Positions 34,376 through 42,696 of a DNA stretch of 64,000 bases are shown here, piece after piece. The stretch covers positions 1 to 64,000 of the forward strand of contig NZ_FMUR01000012.1 of assembly GCF_900101605.1 (NCBI RefSeq), given 5' to 3'. A program made the position numbers and the translations under genes. Source of the stretch: Butyrivibrio hungatei. GTDB taxonomy: Bacteria > Bacillota > Clostridia > Lachnospirales > Lachnospiraceae. Every line of letters starts with the position of its first letter. Within the stretch, counting starts at the first letter, position 1. Below the pieces are notes generated by a model, which was not told the origin of the DNA, searched no databases, and was given only the letters and a program-made list of their open reading frames with translations.

Positions 34376-36283
34376 ATGTGGACTGTCAATCTTATCGGAT
34401 TCATTCTGTGCGCGGCCGCAGTAATTCTAATGGCTGCAAATTTTTCATACAGATATAAGGAGAATATGGCAAGTACGCTTCCTGTAGCATATGCGGCTCT
34501 GGGGCTTACCATGTATGTTCTTGCCATCATTGGCACGCTGCGCGGCGTGTTTGTTGAGGCTTCTCTGTATATAGTGCTGAGCGTTATTTCTTTTTTTATG
34601 GATAAAAAGAAAAATGCTGAGAGCAAAAGGCTTGAGGCACTTGGGAAAAGTATCTTATCTCCCGAAGTTATCGGGCTTATCGTGACTTCTGTGATAATGG
34701 GCTTTCTTACGTCGGGACTTGCTTTTTCGTGGTGGGATGACATTAATTTCTGGTCACAGGATGCCAAGCAGATTTTTTATCTGAACGGATTTGCGGGAAA
34801 GTATGGCAATGTATCGCCTGAGTTTGGTGATTATCCGCCCGCGGGCTCATTGTATAAGTGCATGTTTCTTTTTACGGGACTTGGTAAGTACAGAGAAAAC
34901 CTGCAGTTTCTCGGATATTTCGTGACCAATACAATATTCATGATGCCTCTTTTTGGAGTTGTGAAGAAAGCGGCGGATAAGTTCTCCGGGGCAAAAAAGA
35001 ATGTGCTTACGGTGTTCTGCTTTGCGGCGATGGTTCTTTTTCCCGGAATCTTCAACGGAATAATCTACTACGGAACCCCGGCGGACGTGACGATGGCAAT
35101 TGTGTACGGGGCGCTTCTTCTGACACTTTGGAGCGGCAGACGCGGCAAAGAGAACACGGGAAACGAAGATTTTTACTATATAAAGATTTTTTTGTACGCA
35201 TCGGTACTTCTTTTGACCAAATCGGTCGGAGCCGAATGGGCGGCATTTGCGTTTATTTTCGGAATTGTTTTTGGGCAAAAGAATATGCGAAAGTATATAG
35301 TTTCCGCTGCTTCAAGTTTTATGGTCTACGGTTCATGGCTGTGCTTTTGCTTTATCAACAGGAGGGTTGCGAAGCTGACGGGAGCGGGAATACGCTTTGC
35401 AACTTCGGGCGACTATGTGGTCCCTGCAAATACTATGGATAAAGCGGGCTTTTTCATGAAGGGATTTTGGCTTCTTCCCATGCACGGGGACAGCAATCCG
35501 ACAATAGATGTTTCTGCGGGTGCAATGCTGATCGTAATGATCTTGTTTATTGTATATCTGTGTCATATTAATGTGACGGGCAAAAAAGATACCGCAAAGC
35601 TTGCGATATTTGTCGTAGCTACGGCACTTGTGGCTTATGGGATAATTTTCCTTGCGCATATTTCGATTTTCCAGACGGAAGATCAGTACCTTGATGCTTA
35701 TGCGATGTCACTTTCAATCGCACGGTACGGTTGCCCGTTTATGCTTGGCGGGGTGTATCTTTTGGCCGGGGTATTGTATAATGAGTCGGGTGTATTAAAA
35801 AATACAAAGGCGCTTGCGGCGGCTTTTCTTGTATTTGTCTTTTTGACTGCGGATTATAAAGGTTTTCTTTTTTATATAAACGGATACAGAGATGTTGCGG
35901 AGAAAAACAGGGCTTACATAGAGGATATGATCGGTGAAAACGGGAAAAAGCTTGTGGATACCGTATCATCTGTGGATGAGCTACCGGGGAAAAGAGTTCT
36001 TGTCATGCGTGACGGGCATTTATCCTACTGGGTTCACAATGCATACATCAACAAGGCGGCGTCACCCGTTGCACTTGTTTATGACGTATTTATGACCGAA
36101 TCCGATGATCCGTCGTCAATCGTAAGTAAATTGCTTGCAAGCCACGCTTCATATCTGTACATTGAAGATAATGATGAAATCTCGAAAGATCTTTTTTTAC
36201 CCCTTTTAAAAGAAGGGAGTAAGTTCGAAAGTTGCAGAATATACAAAATAGAAAATAGTGGGAGGGGAGTAACTCTTGAGTAA
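34376..36283 (+). CDS. Polytopic membrane protein, GT-C glycosyltransferase-like
   Basis: 635 residues with about eleven to twelve hydrophobic segments from residue 5 to about 500, then a C-terminal extracytoplasmic domain. After the fourth segment a loop reads WWDDINFWSQDAKQIF, where the paired Asp and later PPAGSLY resemble the first-loop acidic motif of polyprenyl-phosphate-dependent GT-C enzymes. The TTG start of the next gene overlaps its end by 8 nt. Next to a GT2-GtrA fusion that makes or moves polyprenyl-linked sugar, it could transfer that sugar to a surface polymer outside the membrane. No family name is certain. Confidence 0.65.
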   Translation: MWTVNLIGFILCAAAVILMAANFSYRYKENMASTLPVAYAALGLTMYVLAIIGTLRGVFVEASLYIVLSVISFFMDKKKNAESKRLEALGKSILSPEVIGLIVTSVIMGFLTSGLAFSWWDDINFWSQDAKQIFYLNGFAGKYGNVSPEFGDYPPAGSLYKCMFLFTGLGKYRENLQFLGYFVTNTIFMMPLFGVVKKAADKFSGAKKNVLTVFCFAAMVLFPGIFNGIIYYGTPADVTMAIVYGALLLTLWSGRRGKENTGNEDFYYIKIFLYASVLLLTKSVGAEWAAFAFIFGIVFGQKNMRKYIVSAASSFMVYGSWLCFCFINRRVAKLTGAGIRFATSGDYVVPANTMDKAGFFMKGFWLLPMHGDSNPTIDVSAGAMLIVMILFIVYLCHINVTGKKDTAKLAIFVVATALVAYGIIFLAHISIFQTEDQYLDAYAMSLSIARYGCPFMLGGVYLLAGVLYNESGVLKNTKALAAAFLVFVFLTADYKGFLFYINGYRDVAEKNRAYIEDMIGENGKKLVDTVSSVDELPGKRVLVMRDGHLSYWVHNAYINKAASPVALVYDVFMTESDDPSSIVSKLLASHASYLYIEDNDEISKDLFLPLLKEGSKFESCRIYKIENSGRGVTLE

Positions 36284-37331
36284 AGGTGCTGTTCCTATAG
36301 TCATTCCGGCGTATGAACCGGGGGAAGAACTTATCAGATTGGTAAAAGAGCTTGTTGAAACAACACCGGAACCGGTCATCGTGGTTGATGACGGCTCGGA
36401 TCCGGCAAAGTACGGACACACTTTTGAAGAGGTCAGGAAGCTTGGCGCCGTGACCTTGAGAAATGCTGTAAATATGGGAAAAGGCAGGGCACTTAAAGAG
36501 GCTTTTAATCACTGTATCAATGAATATGAGGATCTTGTGGGGGTTGTTACCGCGGATTCGGACGGACAACACTCGGTAAAAGATATCTGCAAGTGCGGCG
36601 AAGTTCTTGCGGCTAACATTAAGTCGCTCATTCTCGGTGTCAGAGATTTTGGAAAGCCCGGAATCCCTGCAAGAAGCGTGTTTGGAAACAAGACAACAAG
36701 TCGTGTTATGAATCTTCTTCTGGGACTTAAGATAAGTGATACACAGACAGGGCTTCGCGGAATCGGTGCGGACTTTATGAAATATCTTTTGACCGAAAAA
36801 GGGGAGCGTTTTGAGTTTGAGACGAATATGCTCATCGCCACGAAGGAAAAGGACATCAAAATAATAGAAGTTCCGGTTGATACCATATATCTTGAGGAAA
36901 ATAAGTCGAGCCACTTTAATCCTTTATTGGATTCACTCAGGATTTATGCGGTCTTCTTTAAATTTTTGCTTTCGTCTGTTTCATCGAGTCTTCTTGATAT
37001 GGTGCTTTTCGGATTCTTTTGTGCCATATTTGCAAACGCACCTGTAAAGATGGGATATATCATGCTTTCTACCATATTGGCGAGAGTTATATCCGCAACA
37101 TATAATTTCTTTATTAATTATGAAATTGTTTTTTCGGGTGGAAAAGAAAGATCGAAAGCGGCGGTTTCTTATTTTGCGCTGGCGGTGGCTATCATGCTGC
37201 TAAGTGGATTTTTTGTAACGGCCGGACACGGCATTTTGCCGATGGTCCCGGAAGTGTGCATAAAAATAGCTGTTGACGGAATACTTTTCCTTCTCAGTTT
37301 TTATGTGCAGAGGGAGTTTATCTATAGATAA
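36276..37331 (+). CDS. Polyprenyl-phosphate glycosyltransferase fused to a GtrA-like domain
   Basis: 351 residues. Residues about 1-215 are a DPM1/GtrB-like GT2 (VIPAYEPGEELIRLV, VVDDGSD, TADSDGQH, DTQTGLRGI). Residues about 225-345 hold four hydrophobic segments typical of GtrA flippases. The two functions are usually on separate genes. TTG 36276 is the start, with GGAGGGGAG at 36261-36269. It overlaps the preceding GT-C-like gene. Together they resemble a synthesise, flip and transfer set for a single-sugar decoration. Confidence 0.88.
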   Translation: MSKGAVPIVIPAYEPGEELIRLVKELVETTPEPVIVVDDGSDPAKYGHTFEEVRKLGAVTLRNAVNMGKGRALKEAFNHCINEYEDLVGVVTADSDGQHSVKDICKCGEVLAANIKSLILGVRDFGKPGIPARSVFGNKTTSRVMNLLLGLKISDTQTGLRGIGADFMKYLLTEKGERFEFETNMLIATKEKDIKIIEVPVDTIYLEENKSSHFNPLLDSLRIYAVFFKFLLSSVSSSLLDMVLFGFFCAIFANAPVKMGYIMLSTILARVISATYNFFINYEIVFSGGKERSKAAVSYFALAVAIMLLSGFFVTAGHGILPMVPEVCIKIAVDGILFLLSFYVQREFIYR

Positions 37332-37340
37332 AAAAATTCG

Positions 37341-37369
37341 TTGACGAAGGTATGTCTGTATGATATATT
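37341..37369 (+). promoter_or_regulatory. Promoter of rpmG-secE-nusG
   Basis: TTGACG (37341-37346), 17-bp spacer, TATATT (37364-37369), about 97 nt before rpmG. Confidence 0.65.
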
Positions 37370-37466
37370 GAGTAGGCGACAAAAGATTTATGTCTTTTTT
37401 TTATGCTTAAAAATAAGTTGTTTAAGTATTGATGTTACAACGACTATTACGCCCGGAGGTGAGATA

Positions 37467-37616
37467 ATGCGTACAAGAATTACATTGGCTTGCACAGAGT
37501 GCAAAAATCGTAACTATGACACAACAAAGGATAAGAAGACACATCCTGATCGTGTTGAGATGAAGAAATATTGCCCTTTCTGCAAAGCTCATACTTTACA
37601 TAAAGAGACAAAGTAA
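37467..37616 (+). CDS. rpmG: 50S ribosomal protein L33
   Basis: 49 residues. The zinc-binding form, with CTECKNRNY and [15 protein letters not shown] giving four Cys. ATG 37467 follows CGGAGGTGA; upstream open frame is rejected because it runs through the promoter. It sits before secE and nusG as in other Firmicutes. Confidence 0.95.
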   Translation: MRTRITLACTECKNRNYDTTKDKKTHPDRVEMKKYCPFCKAHTLHKETK

Positions 37617-37649
37617 TTTTCAGCCTTGTATAGGAGGTAGACTGCGGGT

Positions 37650-37907
37650 ATGGAAGAGACCAAGGTAGTAGAGAACAAGTCCAAAACTTCAAAAAATAAA
37701 TCCGGTAAGTCATTCTTTGGCAAGATCAGAGACTTTTTTGAAGGCGTAAAGGCGGAAATTGGCAAGATTATCTGGCTTACAAAAGATGATGTTGTTAAGC
37801 AGACAACCGCAGTTGTGGTTGCTTCTATTGTTTGCTGTATCTTGATAGCTGTATTGGACTATGCGTTTGAAGAAGGCATTAACCTTTTAATGTCTGTTTC
37901 TAAATAA
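37650..37907 (+). CDS. secE: Preprotein translocase subunit SecE
   Basis: 85 residues with a basic N-terminus, then FFEGVKAEIGKIIWLTKDDV, the conserved amphipathic helix, and one transmembrane helix (about 52-74). Stabilises SecY in the translocon. AGGAGG is 12 nt upstream. Confidence 0.95.
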   Translation: MEETKVVENKSKTSKNKSGKSFFGKIRDFFEGVKAEIGKIIWLTKDDVVKQTTAVVVASIVCCILIAVLDYAFEEGINLLMSVSK

Positions 37908-37919
37908 TAAGGAGATAAT

Positions 37920-38546
37920 ATGTCAGAAGAGATGGAAAAGTCTTTTGAATCTGATGAGGTATTATCAGATTCAACCGCTTCCGCAGATAATGAGGCAGCG
38001 GCTGAAACACAGAGTACTGATACAAACGAAAACGCTCATTGGTATGTAGTGCACACATATTCCGGATACGAGAAGAAGGTTAAGGATAATCTTGAGAGTG
38101 CCATTATCAACAGACATCTTGAGAATCAGATCTTTGAAGTAAGGATTCCTCTTCAGGATGTGGTTGAGGTTAAGAATGGTGTTCGCAAGAACGTTCAGAG
38201 AAAGATGTTCCCCGGCTATGTCCTCGTGAACATGGATATGAACGATGAGACCTGGTATGTAGTGCGTAATACACGTGGTGTTACCGGTTTTGTGGGTCCC
38301 GGAAGTAAGCCGGTTCCTCTTACAGATGCTGAGATCAAGCCTCTCGGAATTAAGACAGATACAGTTTCTGTTGATTTCGGTGTTGGTGATGAGATCGCAG
38401 TTGTAGCCGGAGTTTGGAAGGATACGGCGGGTGTTGTTCAGAGAATGGATTTTGGTAAGCAGACAGCTACCATTAACGTAGATCTCTTTGGACGTGAGAC
38501 ACCTGTAGAGATCAGCTTTGCTGAAGTAAGAAGAATTGACAGCTGA
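37920..38546 (+). CDS. nusG: Transcription termination/antitermination protein NusG
   Basis: 208 residues. An acidic leader of about 38 residues precedes the NGN domain (WYVVHTYSGYEKKV to NTRGVTGFVG), with a KOW domain at about 155-208 (VGDEIAVVAGVWKDTAG). Couples RNA polymerase to elongation and Rho or ribosome factors. 12 nt after secE. The acidic extension is common in Lachnospiraceae and its role is not known. Confidence 0.95.
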   Translation: MSEEMEKSFESDEVLSDSTASADNEAAAETQSTDTNENAHWYVVHTYSGYEKKVKDNLESAIINRHLENQIFEVRIPLQDVVEVKNGVRKNVQRKMFPGYVLVNMDMNDETWYVVRNTRGVTGFVGPGSKPVPLTDAEIKPLGIKTDTVSVDFGVGDEIAVVAGVWKDTAGVVQRMDFGKQTATINVDLFGRETPVEISFAEVRRIDS

Positions 38547-38631
38547 TCTGTGTAGCAGATCAATAGTTTATTTTTGATATTTGAGCGCGTGAGCGTTTGG
38601 ATATATAGCCCTTTTAGGGCGTGTCACTGGA

Positions 38632-38669
38632 GTGGGAGCATCGTTTCCAGGAGATGATGCGCCGACCAC
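38632..38669 (+). promoter_or_regulatory. Probable L1-responsive leader hairpin upstream of rplK
   Basis: GTGG pairs with CCAC, and GCATC with GATGC inside, leaving the GGGAG side bulge typical of mRNA sites bound by ribosomal protein L1. It lies 22 nt before rplK. The call rests on motif and position. Confidence 0.45.
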
Positions 38670-38690
38670 ATATTTTCAGGAGGTGCCAAA

Positions 38691-39116
38691 ATGGCAAAGA
38701 AAGTCGAAGGATACATTAAGTTACAGATCCAGGCTGGTAAAGCAACACCAGCACCACCGGTTGGACCCGCACTTGGTCAGCACGGTGTAAACATCGGTGA
38801 ATTTACAAAGCAGTTCAACGCACGTACAGCAGACAAGGGTGACGTTATCATCCCTGTAGTTATCACTGTATATGCAGACAGAAGTTTCACATTCATCACA
38901 AAGACTCCACCTGCAGCAGTTCTTCTTAAGAAAGCTGCTAAGATCCAGAAGGGTTCAGGAGTTCCTAACAAGACTAAGGTTGCAACAATTTCTAAGGAAG
39001 AAGTTAGAAAGATTGCAGAGACAAAGATGCCTGACCTTAATGCTGTTGATATCGATGCTGCTATGAGCATGATCGCCGGAACAGCACGTAGTATGGGAAT
39101 CGTAGTAGAAGACTGA
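38691..39116 (+). CDS. rplK: 50S ribosomal protein L11
   Basis: 141 residues. Conserved N-terminus [24 protein letters not shown], split here only by normal variation, and the C-terminal [13 protein letters not shown]. Part of the GTPase-associated centre. CAGGAGGTG precedes the ATG. It forms an operon with rplA. Confidence 0.97.
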   Translation: MAKKVEGYIKLQIQAGKATPAPPVGPALGQHGVNIGEFTKQFNARTADKGDVIIPVVITVYADRSFTFITKTPPAAVLLKKAAKIQKGSGVPNKTKVATISKEEVRKIAETKMPDLNAVDIDAAMSMIAGTARSMGIVVED

Positions 39117-39129
39117 TGGAGGATGAGAG

Positions 39130-39819
39130 ATGAAACACGGAAAGAAATACTTAGAAGCTGCTAAGCTTATTGATAAGACACAGCAGTATGAAGCCGCTGA
39201 TGCAATAGCTCTTGTTAAGAAATCAGCAACTGCTAAATTTGATGAAACTGTAGAAGTTCATATCAAGACAGGTTGTGACAGCCGTCACGCTGATCAGCAG
39301 ATCAGAGGCGCTGTTGTTCTTCCTAACGGAACAGGTAAGACTGTTAAGGTTCTTGTATTTGCTAAGGGAACAAAGCTTGACGAGGCTCAGGCTGCCGGAG
39401 CAGATTTCGTTGGTGGTGAGGAGCTTATTCCTAAGATCCAGAACGAAGGATGGCTTGATTTCGACGTTGTAGTTGCTACACCTGACATGATGGGTGTTGT
39501 AGGACGTCTCGGTAAGGTTCTCGGACCTAAGGGTCTCATGCCTAACCCTAAGGCAGGCACAGTTACTATGGATGTAACTAAGGCTGTCAATGATATCAAA
39601 GCCGGTAAGATCGAGTACAGACTTGACAAGGCTAACATCATTCATGTTCCTGTTGGAAAGGCTTCTTTCTCAGAGGAACAGCTTGAGCAGAACTTCAACG
39701 CACTTATGGATGCAATCGCAAAGGCTAAGCCTTCATCTGTAAAGGGTCAGTACCTCAAGAGCATCACTCTTGCAACAACAATGGGCCCCGGCGTAAAAGT
39801 TGTAGCAAACAAATATTGA
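39130..39819 (+). CDS. rplA: 50S ribosomal protein L1
   Basis: 229 residues with [15 protein letters not shown] and TMGPGVKV typical of L1. Forms the L1 stalk and represses its own operon in many bacteria. 13 nt after rplK and followed by a strong terminator. Confidence 0.97.
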   Translation: MKHGKKYLEAAKLIDKTQQYEAADAIALVKKSATAKFDETVEVHIKTGCDSRHADQQIRGAVVLPNGTGKTVKVLVFAKGTKLDEAQAAGADFVGGEELIPKIQNEGWLDFDVVVATPDMMGVVGRLGKVLGPKGLMPNPKAGTVTMDVTKAVNDIKAGKIEYRLDKANIIHVPVGKASFSEEQLEQNFNALMDAIAKAKPSSVKGQYLKSITLATTMGPGVKVVANKY

Positions 39820-39829
39820 TAAATACACT

Positions 39830-39861
39830 AAAGAACGAATCGAAAGATTCGTTCTTTTTTT
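39830..39861 (+). terminator. Rho-independent terminator of rplKA
   Basis: AAAGAACGAATC, loop GAAA, GATTCGTTCTTT, then TTTT. A 12-bp stem with a tetraloop. Confidence 0.92.
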
Positions 39862-39886
39862 GAGCAGAGCACTTGCCAAGCGGAAG

Positions 39887-39915
39887 TTCCTTTGAACTAT
39901 ATATTGTGGTATACT
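39887..39915 (+). promoter_or_regulatory. Extended -10 promoter, possibly giving a leaderless mRNA
   Basis: TATACT at 39910-39915 with an upstream TG (TGGTATACT) and a poor -35 (TTCCTT) at 17 bp. The expected start of transcription falls at about 39922-39923, on the ATG of the next gene. Confidence 0.5.
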
Positions 39916-39922
39916 CTTTTTT

Positions 39923-41167
39923 ATGAGACAACATTTTGCTAAAAACACAAAAACTTTAAGAAATGCATCGTTCGCGTTTGCGGCAACATTCCTGATTGTG
40001 GTATTTAGTGGGATTATTGTAATCGGAATAGTTGCTTTATTGAGCGGAACACCGAATGATAGCGAAAGTATCCTTTCGGTATGGGATGTTATACCGGAAG
40101 CCGGTCAGGTCAAAAATACTGCAATTTCCGAAAAAGATAATGCAGGAAATGTTGCAGAAATACCTGAAGGTGATGAAGGATATTCGTATTTCATCAAAAC
40201 AAAAGACAAAGATACCGTGACGATCGGTTTTGCAGGAGATATTCTCTTTGATGAAAATTACGCAGTTGGAGAGGCATTCAAGAAACACGGTGATTCCGTG
40301 CGCGGAGTTTTCGGAAAAAGACTTCTGTCTGAGATGAAGAATGTTGATGTAATGCTCGTTAATAATGAGTTTCCTTACTCTACAGGCGGAGAACCGACTC
40401 CGGATAAGACATATACGTTCAGAGCAAGACCGGAGACAACAAAGGTTCTTAAAGAGATGGGCGTTGATATGGTATCGCTTGCCAATAATCATGCGTATGA
40501 CTATGGGGAGCAGGCGCTTGTTGATTCGTTTGATGCTCTGAAAAATGCAGGTGTCATATACGGAGGAGCGGGAAGAAACATTGAGGAAGCATCGCACCCT
40601 ATATACTACTTTACCGAAAACGGAATGAAGATCGCGATTATCTGCGCAACACAGATTGAGAGACTTTCAAATCCGGATACTAAGGAAGCGACCGAAACAT
40701 CACCCGGAGTTTTCAGGTGCCTTGATGATTCTCTTTTGCTTGACAGGATCAGAGAAGCCAGGGCGAAAAATGCATATGTTGTCGTATTCATTCATTGGGG
40801 CACGGAGAGTACCACAGAGATTGATTATCTCCAGAGAGATCAGGCGGTAGAAATTGCAGATGCGGGAGCAAATCTTATAATCGGATCTCATCCGCATGTG
40901 CTTCAGCCGATAGATTATGTCAAAGGTGTTCCTGTTGTATATAGTCTCGGAAATTATATTTTTACTTCAAAGACGCAGGATACATGTATGGTGAAAGCAA
41001 CATTTAGTAATGACGGAAACGTCAATCTTCAGTTTATTCCCGGAATTCAGCAGGGATGCACTGTATTTGCCGCAAGCGGAGAGGAGAAGATACGTATTAT
41101 GGATTCGATGCGCAGTATGTCTCCCGGAATAAACATGGATGAAAAAGGTAATATTAGTTCTAAATAG
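39923..41167 (+). CDS. CapA-family (poly-gamma-glutamate synthesis-like) membrane-anchored protein
   Basis: 414 residues. A basic N-terminus and one transmembrane helix (about 15-40) anchor an extracytoplasmic CapA-type metallophosphatase-like domain. Its motifs are GFAGDILFDE, VNNEFP, SLANNHAYDYG, FIHWGTE, IIGSHPHVLQP and YSLGNYIF. Family members act in poly-gamma-glutamate capsule or envelope synthesis; the product here is unknown. No ribosome site precedes ATG 39923, and a -10 box ends 7 nt before it. The gene sits alone between the rplKA and rplJL units. Confidence 0.85.
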   Translation: MRQHFAKNTKTLRNASFAFAATFLIVVFSGIIVIGIVALLSGTPNDSESILSVWDVIPEAGQVKNTAISEKDNAGNVAEIPEGDEGYSYFIKTKDKDTVTIGFAGDILFDENYAVGEAFKKHGDSVRGVFGKRLLSEMKNVDVMLVNNEFPYSTGGEPTPDKTYTFRARPETTKVLKEMGVDMVSLANNHAYDYGEQALVDSFDALKNAGVIYGGAGRNIEEASHPIYYFTENGMKIAIICATQIERLSNPDTKEATETSPGVFRCLDDSLLLDRIREARAKNAYVVVFIHWGTESTTEIDYLQRDQAVEIADAGANLIIGSHPHVLQPIDYVKGVPVVYSLGNYIFTSKTQDTCMVKATFSNDGNVNLQFIPGIQQGCTVFAASGEEKIRIMDSMRSMSPGINMDEKGNISSK

Positions 41168-41170
41168 ATG

Positions 41171-41199
41171 TTGACAATGCGCCTATTGCGTGTTAGTAT
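41171..41199 (+). promoter_or_regulatory. Promoter of rplJL
   Basis: TTGACA (41171-41176), 17-bp spacer, TAGTAT (41194-41199), immediately before the L10 leader. Confidence 0.75.
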
Positions 41200-41205
41200 A
41201 TATGA

Positions 41206-41345
41206 GGTTTTGTGTGAAAACGCAGAACTAAAGCCGAAGACAGCAGGTGTTCTTTTACAGAACATAATGATTATTATTCGCCTGCCGAGGAAAAGTTAAA
41301 GTTTCAGACTTTTCAACTCTCGATGTCTTCGAGAGTTTTTTTTCG
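41206..41345 (+). ncRNA. L10 leader (autoregulatory mRNA element of rplJL)
   Basis: The leader contains GAAGACAGCAGGTG and CTGCCGAGG, the two halves of the kink-turn helix bound by L10-(L12)4. It ends with an attenuator stem AACTCTCGA/TCGAGAGTT (41315-41337) followed by eight T. This layout is standard for Firmicute rplJ leaders. Binding of excess L10 is expected to favour termination. Confidence 0.85.
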
Positions 41346-41374
41346 GGATTTTATTCTAATAAGGAGGTAAAAAA

Positions 41375-41953
41375 ATGGCAAAGGTTGAACTTAAAAAGCC
41401 TGTAGTTGAAGAGATTTCAGAGAAGATCAAAGACGCTCAGGCAGTTGTTCTTGTAGATCACCGCGGACTTACTGTTGCGCAGGACACAGAGCTTCGTAAG
41501 AAACTTCGTGAAGAAGGCGTAACTTACAAGGTTTATAAGAACACAATGATGAACTTCGCGTTCAAGGGAACAGATTTTGAACAGCTTGGAGATCTCCTCA
41601 ACGGACCTAGTGCAATGGCTGTATCTACAACAGATCCTGCAGCTCCTGCACGTGTTCTTTATGATTTCGCTAAGCAGGCTAAGGCCCTTGAGATTAAGGG
41701 TGGTGTTATAGAAGGTAAATTCTATGACGCGGCAGCAATGACTGAGATCGCTGAGATCCCTTCAAAGGATGTTCTTCTTTCAAAGTTGCTTGGCTCTATG
41801 CAGTCACCTATCACAAACTTCGCTCGCGTTATCAAGCAGATCGCAGAGAAGGGTGGCGAGGAAGCTCCTGCAACAGAGGAAGCTGCTCCGGCTGAAACAG
41901 CTGAAGCACCCGCAGCAGAAGAAGCTGCAACTGAAGCACCTGCAGCAGAGTAA
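41375..41953 (+). CDS. rplJ: 50S ribosomal protein L10
   Basis: 192 residues. KVELKKPVVEEISEKIKDAQ start and VVLVDHRGLTVAQ typical of L10. An Ala/Glu/Pro-rich tail of about 30 residues (160-192) extends beyond the usual end, where L7/L12 dimers attach. AAGGAGG precedes the ATG. Confidence 0.96.
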   Translation: MAKVELKKPVVEEISEKIKDAQAVVLVDHRGLTVAQDTELRKKLREEGVTYKVYKNTMMNFAFKGTDFEQLGDLLNGPSAMAVSTTDPAAPARVLYDFAKQAKALEIKGGVIEGKFYDAAAMTEIAEIPSKDVLLSKLLGSMQSPITNFARVIKQIAEKGGEEAPATEEAAPAETAEAPAAEEAATEAPAAE

Positions 41954-42021
41954 TCTGTGCAAGGCTTCGTAAAAAACGAAACATATAATATTTATGAATA
42001 AAACTATACGGAGGTATAAAA

Positions 42022-42396
42022 ATGGCAAAGTTGTCTACAGCAGAAATTATTGATGCTATCAAAGAGTTAACAGTTCTTGAATTAAATGATCTTGTAAAGG
42101 CTTGCGAGGAAGAGTTTGGTGTATCTGCAGCAGCTGGAGTAGTAGTTGCAGCAGCAGGCGCTGGCGCAGCAGGTGCTGAAGAGAAGACTGAGTTCAACGT
42201 TGAGCTTACAGAGGTTGGTGCTAACAAGGTTAAGGTTATCAAAGTTGTTCGTGAGATCACAGGTCTTGGACTTAAGGAAGCAAAGGATCTCGTAGAGGGC
42301 GCTCCTAAGGTAATCAAGGAGAACGCTTCAAAGGCTGAGGCTGATGAGATCAAGGCTAAGGTTGAGGCTGAAGGCGCTAAGGTTACTCTTAAGTAA
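42022..42396 (+). CDS. rplL: 50S ribosomal protein L7/L12
   Basis: 124 residues: N-terminal dimerisation helices, an Ala/Gly hinge, and the C-terminal factor-binding domain ([20 protein letters not shown]). Multimeric stalk protein. CGGAGG precedes the ATG. Confidence 0.97.
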   Translation: MAKLSTAEIIDAIKELTVLELNDLVKACEEEFGVSAAAGVVVAAAGAGAAGAEEKTEFNVELTEVGANKVKVIKVVREITGLGLKEAKDLVEGAPKVIKENASKAEADEIKAKVEAEGAKVTLK

Positions 42397-42417
42397 TTTG
42401 ATTTTTATGCAAATTCA

Positions 42418-42448
42418 AAGGCGGATTGCTATAAGCAGTCCGTCTTTT
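42418..42448 (+). terminator. Terminator between rplL and rpoB
   Basis: AAAGGCGGATTGCT and AGCAGTCCGTCTTT pair with two wobbles or mismatches over loop ATA, followed by TACTTTC. Probably partial. The rest of the gap carries the rpoB promoter. Confidence 0.65.
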
Positions 42449-42557
42449 ACTTTCTTTAAATCAGCTCTTTCAGGGTTCTGTTCCTGAAGCTGATAATCTT
42501 TAGGCTTCATAAAATCTAAATTTTCTAAAATTTCTGAAAGTAAATATTAAATTTTGC

Positions 42558-42586
42558 TTGACATGAAGTTTCTATAGAAGTACAAT
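42558..42586 (+). promoter_or_regulatory. Promoter of rpoBC
   Basis: TTGACA (42558-42563), 17-bp spacer, TACAAT (42581-42586); leader of about 105 nt. Confidence 0.8.
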
Positions 42587-42696
42587 GGATGATGCACTAT
42601 TATGGTGTAGTGTGTCTTACTGTGCATTTTTATACTGTCTTGCAGGTAAGAGTCTTTATCAATATCAAAAAAACTTAAAGAACGGGGTGAATGTCA

